64,000 bases of DNA from Nemertoderma westbladi (Eukaryota; Xenacoelomorpha; Nemertodermatida; Nemertodermatidae). Under the pieces are notes generated by a model. It was not told the origin of the DNA. It worked only from the letters and a program-made list of their open reading frames with translations, and searched no databases. The DNA lies in contig JAUCBJ010008813.1 in NCBI GenBank assembly GCA_032718475.1, positions 62,001 through 126,000 of the forward strand. The letters are read 5' to 3'. Below, piece by piece: positions 34,155 through 45,059 of the stretch (its first letter is position 1; each line of letters begins with the position of its first letter). A program made the translations under genes and the position numbers.

Positions 34155-36618
34155 AAAAAATCACTAAATTATCTTACAATTAATTAATGTGTAATTAATT
34201 TTTGCAGTTTAAGTATTGTTTTATTTCAACTAGCCTGTCTATAACGTATAACATTACACGAGTAATATAAGTCGTCAATAAGTCGAACTAACATCTAATA
34301 TGTTCCCTAATATATCAGACGAGTATCAGACCAACTATTGGACCCTTCATTGTCCGGATAATGTTTGTTGATGATACGAGATATTCATTTCCAAAGTTCA
34401 TTGACTTATTTCCAATTGGCTTATATGGAATGCGGAAATAATTATTGGGTGAAGTGGTAAACCTTATACTTGGTTGTGGGTATTGTGAGGATATTATGAT
34501 GTATATATGTGTGCAAACAACTGAGTAACACTCCCAGAGAACCGAACTGACACTGTTAGAGGGTGGGTCAATATTGGTAAATAGTTGTTGTCGTTTATTG
34601 TTACCATTTTGACATGCTAATAACTTTGTCGAATTTAAAGCTGTTGAGTTGAAAATTTGTAGGAATTAATAAAACCAAAAGTTGTGATTTTTACGACCTT
34701 TAGATACCATTAGTTCAACTTTCTGCAGCTAGAGGGCCGTTCAAGCTGATATTTGGCAGATTTGCACTAGGCCATTAGGCAGATAAACATGCAAGACAGT
34801 AAACCATATATTGGCTACATCTTTGTTGGGACGGTAATCCCTCGGCAGTTCTCCAGTCTACCGCTAGTGGGCTGAAATGAAAAGATTTTAGAAATATCTA
34901 AAATGAAAAATTATATGTTTTTTTGCTGAATCAGAAGTGGCAGGGTGTTGGATTGTATGATACTGACATCATACAATACATAACTAACTCTAGGTAAAAT
35001 TGGACGACTTATTGGTCAGAACTTTTAGAGAACGTTTAGAGACTGTCATTATCATTTATAGTTATGATGGTTTATATTATCATTTAAAAGTTTTGTCTTA
35101 ATTAAGAAGAACCTAATGACTTAATTATATAATTTTTGGTTGAAGCAGTATCCCCCCCCCCCCCCACTTGGACCCTTCCCATGTCCAATGGAAGTATTGT
35201 GAATATTAATATCATATAATGAATATTTATGTTTACTCGTAATTTGTAATTTATAACCATTGACCTGTCATTAGCAACAAATTATTCTTTCAAAACTTGG
35301 GGTAATGTAATTGAATGGTGTAACCTTTAACTCACTAACTGTAACCTTCGACTCAGTATTTTGTAACCTGCTTTGACTTGCCATTTTCGAAAGATAAATT
35401 TTGTAACCTTCGACACGTTGTAACCTTTGACTCTTTGTAACTTTCGACGCGGAATCCGGTGTGACTGGGTGGACTAGAGCAAGCGCTCCTTGGAATGAGG
35501 GAGCTGGAAGTATAGGGTGGATACGGGGCATTTTAATAACTAAATTAAGTTTAGATCAATTAAAACCACATTTCTTATAGCAAATCACTTGAACTAATTA
35601 AAAACTATAATGGAATGGGGTATGAGGATTACATCTGTATAATTTTTAAGTATAATTATTAAAATCTTCTCCTAGAAAATAACTAATTACAATTAAAGGA
35701 CAGTCAGAAAAATCTAAGCTCAGAATAGGATAAGCTCGCTTACTTTCGTGGCTCGCCCCACCAACTTTGTACGAAGTTACACTACCATCAATCTGATTGG
35801 CTGACTCACATAGCAAACTTCTCCTTTAATATGCCTATAAATGTAAGTTAAATATCTTTATATACTTTACTACCTTTTGAGAAATTAAAGATTTTCGATC
35901 TTTAAATAATATTATTAGTGGAGTGGTTACAGATGATCGTTTCGGATTATTTCTGTATATAATTTCTGTAAGTATGTGAGAACAGCACTAATAATCGCCT
36001 TTGAAAATTCATATATTTCAATGCATTACTGCTGTTATTACAGGTATTCCTGTTTGTTTTGTTACCAACGGTTTCCCTACGGAGCTGGAGCCAGACTCCC
36101 TAAATTTTATATCCAAATATAAGATTAAACAATAAGACCTGATTCGTATCTGGTACTTTCGCATCTTAAGTCTGCGGCTTTACGTAAATAACAACAACAA
36201 CAACAACAAAAATTACATTCCTCTTTGACACTTTCCCTCTTTCCTACTTTCCTACAACAACTATATATCTCTATTAAAGAGTCAGTTTCGTTATAAAACT
36301 TCATACATACATAGGCCTACATTCTGCAAAAGTGTTATAACCCTTATAGGCCTGTCTGCTGTCTCTACTTTGCATAGAGTAATTTACTATTTACACACAA
36401 TTAATAATTAGGTAATTATAATATTACTTTACATGTACTCCCCGCGTCACACAGCACACAGACCGGCGTTAGAATATGTGCCTCGCTCCTATTTGGATGC
36501 GGGAATGGCAAGCTGTAGTCGTAGTCGTGCGATTTCACCAATGTTTTCACTGGAGTGTGAGTCTCACCCACCCAGATAGTCGACATTATCGGACCAGTGT
36601 GTCACTGGTGTAGATCAG
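34155..36618. other. Gene-free stretch between TRIM and a hAT element
   Basis: No supported gene. It holds the empty-site copy of the hAT target (34838-34880), a C run (35151-35165), an old degenerate tandem repeat built on TGTAACCTTYGAC (35310-35450), and a Gly/Pro-free AT-rich remainder. The short minus ORF at 35271-35531 is a translation of that repeat. Confidence 0.6.
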
Positions 36619-38134
36619 ATTCGGTGCAGTGGCGGATCCAAGGGGGGGCATACCAGGCGACCGCCGGGGGTGTCAAAAATTGGCCATCATAAGGAATTTA
36701 GAGAAATTCATGTTTAGTGCGAGCAGTTTAAAGTAAGGTTTGCTATTTCCTTATACATTGAACTGGTTACTACAGCAGCAGAAGGAGAGAGCTGTCGTCT
36801 CCAAAGCTATTATTATTGGGAAATCACAAAATAGCACACGCACTCCCTATGCCATACTGTACAATTTCATGTTAAACCCAAGACAAACACGTGACCAGCA
36901 ACACTCGACAGGCATGCTGTCCAACCACTATCAATGGCTGGCAGTGGGTGGCTTCCTGAGACTTGAAATCTAACCTTGGCTCAATGGGAGGAAGATATAT
37001 TTAGCCTAAGCTTATTAGTCAACTGATTGCTTGAGACACACTCCCTTATTGCTAAACTCTGCCCCAGGGCTCCCCCCACTGCGTTATTTTAACACATCGC
37101 GCTATTTCCAAAATTTTGCATTATTCGACTATTATTGAGCAAAAAACATTAATGTTGCGTTATTTCTTGATTTTCTATAAAAAGAAAAGTAATGGAATTA
37201 ATAAACTTTGTAAGTTATAACTGCAATTATCAGATTATAATGGTGGCGATATATCAAAATTATATAAATAAAGTTGCACCTATAAGGAACTTTTACTTTG
37301 AGAATCTATCTTTGATTTGGTCCCTCCCCTCCCCAATTACAAGACGAGGATTAACATTTAAATACATTTAAATTTCAATATAACTAAAATATTTCAGTTA
37401 CTGTACGTTGAACAATTTTTAATTCTATTCATTGCCACATCCATTGCCTACGAGCAATTTTGACTGAAATATACCTGGGGCCTATTTATACACAATACAG
37501 CCCAAAAATGCCGGTTTGGGACCTTTTCTCTCTTAACTGAATCCAAATCATTTTTAGCCAACATTACTCGACAGCCTTCTGGCGTTAGATCCTCTATGTT
37601 CCATATTTTAACTGATTTCAGTCAGAATTGTTCGAGAAATACTTCCAGAATTATTCGAAACTTTACATCTTTCCTAAGATACTGTATACGTGAAAAATAT
37701 CGTTTTAGCCATTTTATTAATATCTTTACTTTATCTTGGGTGCCTTTGTGATGAAATTGCCGTATACAATTGAAAAAATGCTTGTGTGTTTTAAATCTCC
37801 ATTAAATTCTGCACAGGATATGATCATTAAAATTTGACAATTGGGCCTGGAGCCCAGCCCAGTCAGGGAAATGATGTATTAAATTGGTTACCTTGTAGTC
37901 TTGGCTAGCCAATTTGGAATTTAGTCCTGTCTTTCTTTCTGTTGCTGCCACTTTATACTGTTATACAGTTGTTAAAAATTATTTTACACACATTTTGCAC
38001 GTTATTTTAATCAAAACAATAAACTAAACACAATAGAACAGGTTACAGCTTGAAGTACAAAAGGTGTATCAATGACATTTATTTTTGTTTCGCCTGCCCT
38101 GTGAAAAAATCCTGGATCCGCCCCTGATTCGGTG
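36619..38134. mobile_element. hAT-type element, 1500 bp, with 8-bp target duplication
   Basis: The element 36627-38126 starts CAGTGGCGGATCCAAGG and ends CCTGGATCCGCCCCTG, imperfect inverted repeats typical of hAT ends. ATTCGGTG occurs directly before (36619-36626) and directly after (38127-38134). Inside, an ORF at 36740-36973 and other scraps may be decayed transposase or unrelated; no intact transposase is visible. Confidence 0.9.
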
Positions 38135-38399
38135 TGAGTTAGTTTCACCTCCCTCTCCCTTCTTGCTGGGTGAGCCAGAATTTTTATTTTCGCTTTCAAT
38201 ATTTAGCTACCAGCCTTTGAAAAAATGTGACCCCGTTGATATTGAACCAGTTACACCGCAGTTATTCGTCAACCAAATAGTGATTAGTGGCCTAATGATG
38301 GAAAGCTGACCGACGTGCAAGGATTCCAAATATTATGTATAATTTGGTTGGGCGTTCGAAAGTTGAATTGTTTTGCATCTGGGCGTTTCTCATTTGCAT

Positions 38400-38890
38400 C
38401 TTTTATTAAAATTTATTTTAACTAGAACGCCATCAAGATAGCTTTAAACGAACCTGTCTTACACAGACTCCAAGAAACAGATGGGATTGGAAGATGCAAA
38501 CCAAGAATGACTTGCATCAACCAAACAAACTGCCTCCCATCTATTGTAAAACACAGTCTTACCGTATAAGTAAATCACAATCACAATTAGTCGAAGGGAT
38601 ACTGAGAAGAGGAGATTAAACTTTTCCAAAAGAGGAGATTAAGCTGGGGATAGGTAAACTTGAAAGAAGGAAAGCCGCTGGTGCTGACCCTTTTCTTAAT
38701 GAATTCTATTATCGTGGCTGAAGACGAGTTAATAACGCCGGTTGCAGTAATCTTCAATGAGGTACTACACTCAAGGTACTAAGGTCGGATGCAATCATTA
38801 ATCCTATTTATAAAGGTAAAGGACATTAGGAGAACTGGTTAATTATAGGTGTATATCCCTGCATTGGAGTAATTTTTTAGAGTATTTCTG
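38400..38890 (+). pseudogene. Non-LTR retrotransposon reverse transcriptase fragment
   Basis: Conceptual translation around 38640-38880 gives GKLERRKAAGADPFLNEFYY and, after stops and shifts, DAIINPIYKGKG and NWLIIGVYP. These correspond to the K-AAG-D--NE-- and --I-PI-KKG segments near the start of LINE reverse transcriptases. It is riddled with stops. Confidence 0.6.
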
Positions 38891-40459
38891 AGTTATTACC
38901 GCATGCTTATGCTGGTTTTCGGCCAGGTTAGTGTTTCGCACAGTAGACCAACTCTTCACTTTACGCGGCCTAATTGGGTGACTACAAAATAAAGACCCAA
39001 TTAAGTAACGTGAATAATCTTGTAACATTTGTTAACTCTCATTTATTGTTTTGGTTCCACCAACACGCCTATGTAGACTGCTCCTTTAATGGCGATGGGA
39101 CCTAACGCGACTTTACCTCATTGTTTTGTACAGAACGGACTGGTATTACCTTTTGTGTCAGCAAGCTGACAGGGGGGGGGGGGGGGAGTGTTAGTGGATT
39201 AATACCAAACCAATAAGCGTCATAATTAGGAGAGTAACAACTATGGATGAATTATTGGCTACAGAGTGAGTAATGGCATTACATGGTTATAAAACCACTA
39301 AGAAAGGTGTGAACTCATGATGAGGTTCAAATCGAGTGTTAAATATTGCGTATTGGCAGACAGAACAATGATGCAATAAAGTACTGTAGGAGTGTAATAC
39401 AGTAGGAACAATGCATCTGGTTATTTGTTGCAGTAAAAGGGGACTATTATTACATAGAAAGGGAATACCAGGGATTACTCACGGCTGAGAGAGGGGTAGC
39501 TAACATTTTGGTGTATAACAGGTGAAGGTGTTATTTGGATTATTATTAGAGATTTGTCAGATGTTGGTAGAGATTATTGTCAATATTGCGGTGTAGATAA
39601 TATGGTGTTTCTGATTAAGAACTTCATTCCTTATGTGCATTTCTACATTAAATGTCACCTTTCCTATAACTCTCCTATATTACTTTACTGTTGTATATTA
39701 TTGTGTTATTGTTATTACGCTACTTCGCACCGTACGTGCAATAACTATTATTGGTGAGAGATATTAGATATTATCTAGTAAATGCCATTATACTACTACA
39801 AGTCAAACTGAACCATCTTATTTGTGACACTGATTCCGGGGTCTAACGCATATCCTCGACAGGCTACTGGTTGACCAACAGCAGGTTTCCTGAGCGAAAC
39901 CGGAAGTTACGTGGGAAGGCGAGAGCACACAATAGCATACAATAAAAAATTAAAAAAATTAACAAATTAGCTAGTGCTTTTTTTTGTTCTAGAACAAAAC
40001 ATATTTGTCCTAGAACAAAATTTTTATGTTAAATGAATAGATAATTATGTTTTAGAACATTTAAAAAAAAAAAAAATCTAGCTAGTATAAAAAATTTAAA
40101 CGTAACAAAATGTAATTGTACCCGTAGAGTATATTACAATCTAAATATAATTATATTGAATATAATATAGGTGGCACGGCAAACTGTAAGAGAGCCCATG
40201 TTGTTTATGTATGAAAAGCTATGTAATAGCAAGGCCATCGTAATATTACAATGGCCTCCTTCACTATAACCTCAGAACCAGAAAGTCGTCAGAATCTCCC
40301 GGAATATGGTGTCGTAATTCGAGACAGTTCGTGGCAAGTTATTCTAACCAAAACAATAAACGAAAATAAATAGTACGGGCTACAGTTATTTTTTGAGAGT
40401 ATTAGTAGTAGTAGTAATTAAATACATTGTATTTAAGGTACCGGTCTCTAAGCAACCTA
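38891..40459. other. Gene-free stretch
   Basis: No supported gene. It contains a G run (39173-39186) and two TTTGTTCTAGAACAAAA-like palindromes (39985-40020). Confidence 0.5.
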
Positions 40460-40769
40460 GATTTAGTATAACGACATGATAGGATTTAATTATCAGAACC
40501 GCCATTCTTTAACTAGACGAAATTTGAAACCGAACACCAAGAAAATTCAAGTTCGAAGCAGATCGCTGTTGGTGCATTTCCAAAAGAACATAATAATAGA
40601 TGACATTCCTATTACCTATTAACACATTTATTCTATTTGGACCTAATCTAAAAGAGAATTGTTTTCTTAAACACCGGATGTAACATGTTAACTACCTATG
40701 CTACATTCGGAAGAAGAGTTCTAATTAACTCGCCTGAATCAAACGCTTTAGAAAGTTCACTTTTTGATC
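40460..40769. repeat. 310-bp direct repeat, copy 1
   Basis: It begins GATTTAGTATAACGACATG and ends TTCACTTTTTGATC. By eye it is identical base for base to 42513-42822. It lacks TG...CA ends and I see no ORF in it. Confidence 0.95.
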
Positions 40770-40872
40770 CCCATCACGCTGCTGAAAACGCCATCGCGGT
40801 CAAACCACCTGTTAAGGAGGTCGGCATGCTGTGATTGGTCAATTTTTCCAGACTCCTTATCTCGAGATTCAT

Positions 40873-41703
40873 GGTCCTACGAATTACCAAAAAAAACACA
40901 AAATTACCCAAAAATACACAAAAAAAAAACACAAAAAATAAAAAAAACGCAAAAATTAACACAAATAAAACAAAAAAACGCAATTATTAAACTTACCCAA
41001 AAAGACAAAAATAATTCATATCCTATATATAGTTATAAACTGATGTCAGTACTGTCAGGAACACTGGTCACAATATGTCTAATTTACAGCCAGAATGTGT
41101 CCGTGGAAAACGTTCTCAGAGTGAAATTTCCCCATAGAAAACAATGCTAAATTTCATTTGAAAACCGGCAGTGCATTTTTAAGAATCCTGTGCCGGCTTG
41201 TCTACAAAATTATGCCATTAGACTCGCCATCAACTTCCCTATCACCCATGACATTTGAGACTTAGATCATCCGCATCGTTGGGATAACTATCATAATATT
41301 AAAAATAAAAATGTGCCCAGCTTCTGCCTTGAGTACTAGTGGAGTTACAACCAAAATATGTCCGGAAATATAATCGCAGCCTGTGAAGGACAAATAGTGG
41401 CTGCACAGACACTTTCTGGCTGTAAATATGTGGACAATTTTTGACCAGTGTTCCTAACTGCAGTACTGCACAGACAGCAGTCATGTGTGCTGGTATCAGT
41501 AGTGCGATTTAGTATTTTGGTTATGTTAGATACCGGTACAGGTAATGAGGTATTGAATAGGCCATACATAGCAATATGTATATATTTTGTTTTATATATA
41601 TATATATATATATATGTATATTATATTTTTGTGTGATTTTTTGTGTTTTTTTGTATTTTTTTGGGTAATATTACGTTTTTTTGGGTAATTTGTAGGACCC
41701 CTA
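40873..41703. mobile_element. Foldback (inverted-repeat) element
   Basis: The outer arms GGTCCTACGAATTACC (40873) and GGTAATTTGTAGGACC (ends 41703) are inverted, each followed inward by long imperfect runs of the ACACAAAAAA / TTTTTTGTGT type. Further in, CAGGAACACTGGTCACAATATG (about 41056) is inverted to ACCAGTGTTCCTAACTGCAG (about 41444). Most of the 830 bp could fold into one stem. An (AT)n run sits near 41597. Confidence 0.75.
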
Positions 41704-42512
41704 GATCAATTATTCACTCCTTGAGTGCTGCCGAAGTACAAGATTAAAATGTTCTCTGGCGTGGTCCTCACGGCGAAAGCAATGTCCTGCAATAGCGGTA
41801 GGCGATTTTGTTCTAAGTGTTCATTTAAGCTTGTGGGGAAACTCTACGCTGACAACCACTGCCAACAATGGTTATGAATATGTGTCCTGAGTTCGCGACT
41901 CGTGTGCATTGTTTTGGTGACCCATCCACCGCCAAATACCAACCCCCCCCCCCCCCCCCCCACCAAAAAAATGTTTCATTTAACATGTATTTACAATAAC
42001 TAATTGTTGTGGAATACTGTATATATTATTATTGATGTACTCCTGATGCGTATGCATGGTTGTAAATTTTGCACTTAATTTCTAGAATAATTCACTTTAG
42101 TGCAAATAATTATAATTTATATAATGTTCTCTGGTATCTCTGGTGTGTTCCAAAAGACCTCCACTTCCACCAGCTTAGGGTTATGTGTTACTTCCACATA
42201 TAATAATACATGTGTAATATAAATTGGGGGGGTTTATGCGCCTGTCGATTTATACGAATCGACAGGCGCAACAAAAGTATTTGGAATATTATGCCCATGT
42301 ATATTTATATATGTAAGCCTTCAAGTATAAACAAAACTGACCTTAACAAAATCAAGGTAGGCATTTGTTATTTTCCATCAGCAACATGGGCTTTAACTTT
42401 TAACTTTACATGGGATTAATAATACTGTAATATTCTAAAACAATACCACATGGCCAACGCCGTCGGCCATGCACTCGCACGGCGCAAATGCTCCATTTGC
42501 GCTCTCCACCTG

Positions 42513-42822
42513 GATTTAGTATAACGACATGATAGGATTTAATTATCAGAACCGCCATTCTTTAACTAGACGAAATTTGAAACCGAACACCAAGAAAATT
42601 CAAGTTCGAAGCAGATCGCTGTTGGTGCATTTCCAAAAGAACATAATAATAGATGACATTCCTATTACCTATTAACACATTTATTCTATTTGGACCTAAT
42701 CTAAAAGAGAATTGTTTTCTTAAACACCGGATGTAACATGTTAACTACCTATGCTACATTCGGAAGAAGAGTTCTAATTAACTCGCCTGAATCAAACGCT
42801 TTAGAAAGTTCACTTTTTGATC
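42513..42822. repeat. 310-bp direct repeat, copy 2
   Basis: Identical to 40460-40769, 2053 bp downstream and in the same orientation. The flanks differ, apart from a shared ACCT just before the start. Confidence 0.95.
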
Positions 42823-43179
42823 TTGCTGGGAAATGGAAGATGGGTCCGTGACTTGGCATAACCAAAGTACAGTAGTTCTGTATACCTAATTGTACAGAAG
42901 TGCGGGTCGCATCCTTTTTAACCTTGATCTTTATTCAGATACCTGCTGTGTTCCTCCGCTAAGCTAGGCGTTTCAGCTACAGGCGCACTATAATTAATAG
43001 GTCTCTACGGGGGTGCATTTTGCTGGACTTTTATACTTTTGGGGCGAGCCACGTTCTATGCATTGATATAGCAATATGTTGTAATTAGTTTAATGAGTTT
43101 CTGCGAGTCTGCGAGATATCTTTTTATTCTCATAAGTCTCACTAACATTGAGATTACTCACAACTGATGAATAGTGTAG

Positions 43180-43785
43180 CATATATTTAGTGTAGCCCAA
43201 TTATTTAAAACAAAAATTCAACAGAGTACGCGATACACACTCTTACAGTACCAGAGCTAGTGCTTCAAACTTCTACCTCCCGAATTGTAAATCCTTCGAA
43301 TCTGATACTTTCTTTTTTAACGGCATTAAAAATTGGAACGCTCTGCCTAATGAAATTAAAAACCTAAATAATCAACATTCTTTTAAATCTGCAGTTAAAT
43401 CTCACCTCCGTGTGCAATGAAAAAATAGGTACAATAGTCCTACAGTAAGTTATTAGTTTATTAATTATTTACTATTTATACTGTAATTACGTTTTATAAT
43501 AAATTGTTCTGTACATTACATCTTTATCGTTGAGTCGGGCATTGTCACGCTCTCGGTAAAGTTGTACATGTACATAGTGTAATTACGTTTTATATTGGTT
43601 TTAGGTTAGCGTAGTGTAATATTGTATTTGTAACCAAGTAACATAAAGGACCCCCTTGGAAATAAGCTGCAAAGCTTTAGGGGTGATCCTAATGTTGGAC
43701 AATACCTTTATACAGGTACATTGTTTGGTGTATTTGTTATTGTTTTTACATAATGTAGAAATAAATCTATCTATCTATATGGTGT
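43180..43785 (+). pseudogene. LINE 3' end (ORF2 C-terminus and 3' UTR)
   Basis: Translation around 43255-43415 gives ASNFYLPNCKSFESDTFFFN and GIKNWNALPNEIKN followed by HSFKSAVKSHL and a stop. This is the usual C-terminal signature of CR1/L2/jockey-like ORF2 proteins. The 3' part ends at AATAAATCTATCTATCTAT (43760-43780), a typical LINE tail. It is 5' truncated. Confidence 0.75.
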
Positions 43786-44113
43786 TCAATATGGGTTACC
43801 CAACAACTATGAATTGTTGGAGAGGGTTAAATCAGTAAATCTTTACCTACAGAAACTCACGATAACCCAATAAGATGGTTTTACACTGTGATTAACTATG
43901 GTATTGTAAATCAATTTATTTTTAAGTGAGTAGGATATAGGGGCGATTAGTTTAATAATTCAATTAATGTATCTGCTTATATACTGTAGTACATAATAGT
44001 AGGTATAATTTTAAACATTTATCTTGTATAAAAAATTCTTACTTATTGAGTTAATTGAACACCTGAGACCCACATAATTTTACAACCGCTGTAAACTAAA
44101 TTATTTTACTCGC

Positions 44114-44150
44114 TATAAATATTCATGAGTGAACATATTGGCTCAGTTAG
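44114..44150 (+). promoter_or_regulatory. TATA box and initiator for the small peptide gene
   Basis: TATAAATA begins at 44114 and the initiator TCAGTT has its A at 44145, 31 bp downstream. It is the same layout as in the TRIM gene. Confidence 0.7.
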
Positions 44151-45059
44151 GTTTTCCAAACCACATGAACAATGCAATTATTATTTAATTATTATTATAT
44201 ATGGTTTGTTTGAATTTTAATTAGTCGCGTAAGGTAAGTAAGTACTGTAGGCCTAATGCTTACAGGTAGACTGCGTAATCCCTGGCCTAGTGGCCGAAGA
44301 AAATTTACTTTACTTTTTTTTTTTACTTTTTTGCACCGCATACTGAGACCTAAACGCAGCATTAACTGATTACGGGAAGGTTTTTTGCTTAAAAAAATCT
44401 TCTATTTATTTTTTGCTGATTAATCTCTTAATTTTTAATATTTTCCTACATTTAGGTTAAAAGGAAATCCCAGTATGATGACGTCAATACAGCGCCTAAT
44501 TATTTTATACACAATTTGTCTTATTGGTGTAATGGCATTTCCAGAAAACCCAACACGGCACCTATCACATCAACACCACAGGTAGAAGAGTGTTACACTT
44601 CATAGCACTTTATAAAAATAATTAATGAAGGATAACCTACAGATTGACTGTAGGTTCTACAGGAATTAATTCATGTCACTTTTCAAGTGCTGTTAACTAT
44701 AATCACAGTAATTATTATCAAATAAAAATTGAGTTTGGATAACAGAATAAATTTTGTGTAGAAGCAGAAACTTTATACCTGTCATGTCATGTTTTTATGT
44801 TCATATTTATGTTGTTAATTAAACCAACAATGTTAAAACAAACAAGGATATATTTGATTAAATACTGTCACTAAATTGTAAGACAACATTTATAAATAAT
44901 TCTATTTTTATTTACATATTTTAATTTATTCACAGAAATTTAGTGAAATTCCCAATGTTAAAGAGATCATGGGAATACTTCAGCTGCGCGAGTTGTATCA
45001 AGAACTGCAGAGGAAATCGTTACTGCGAGGAATTCTGTGCTGATACATGTTTGGGCTGA
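44145..45059 (+). CDS. Secreted KR-processed six-cysteine peptide precursor, three exons
   Basis: The inferred 5' UTR exon is 44145-44233 (AAG then GTAAGT). Coding exons are 44456-44581 (ATG at 44475, a second in-frame ATG at 44478) and 44936-45059. The join is AG/A, phase 2, and gives a 76-residue product. Residues 1-22 are a hydrophobic signal peptide ending near GVMAFP. A short propeptide ends in a Lys-Arg cleavage site (LKR). The mature ~30-residue part has six Cys spaced C-x2-C-x3-C-x5-C-x3-C-x3-C, and the last residue before the stop is Gly after Leu, a possible amidation signal. This is the architecture of neuropeptides, hormones or defence peptides. I do not recognise the family and assign no activity. 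Confidence 0.72.
44475..44581 (+). CDS. Six-cysteine peptide, coding exon 1 (signal peptide)
   Basis: It encodes the signal peptide and the start of the propeptide (PENPTRHLSHQHH), ending AG before GTAGAA (phase 2). The upstream acceptor CCTACATTTAG at 44445-44455 defines the exon start at 44456. Confidence 0.72.
44936..45059 (+). CDS. Six-cysteine peptide, coding exon 2 (mature region)
   Basis: The acceptor TTTATTCACAG supplies an A completing Arg. It encodes NLVKFPMLKR followed by the Cys-rich mature part and a TGA stop at 45057-45059. ATTAAA near 45133 and 45191 could serve as poly(A) signals. Confidence 0.72.

Noticed and set aside
35271-35531. Minus-strand ORF of 86 codons
   Set aside because: It is a translation of a degenerate TGTAACCTTYGAC tandem repeat, with no family features.
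40460-42822. A standard LTR retrotransposon flanked by 310-bp LTRs
   Set aside because: The repeats lack TG...CA ends, I see no primer-binding site, polypurine tract, target duplication or gag/pol, and the inside is a foldback element.
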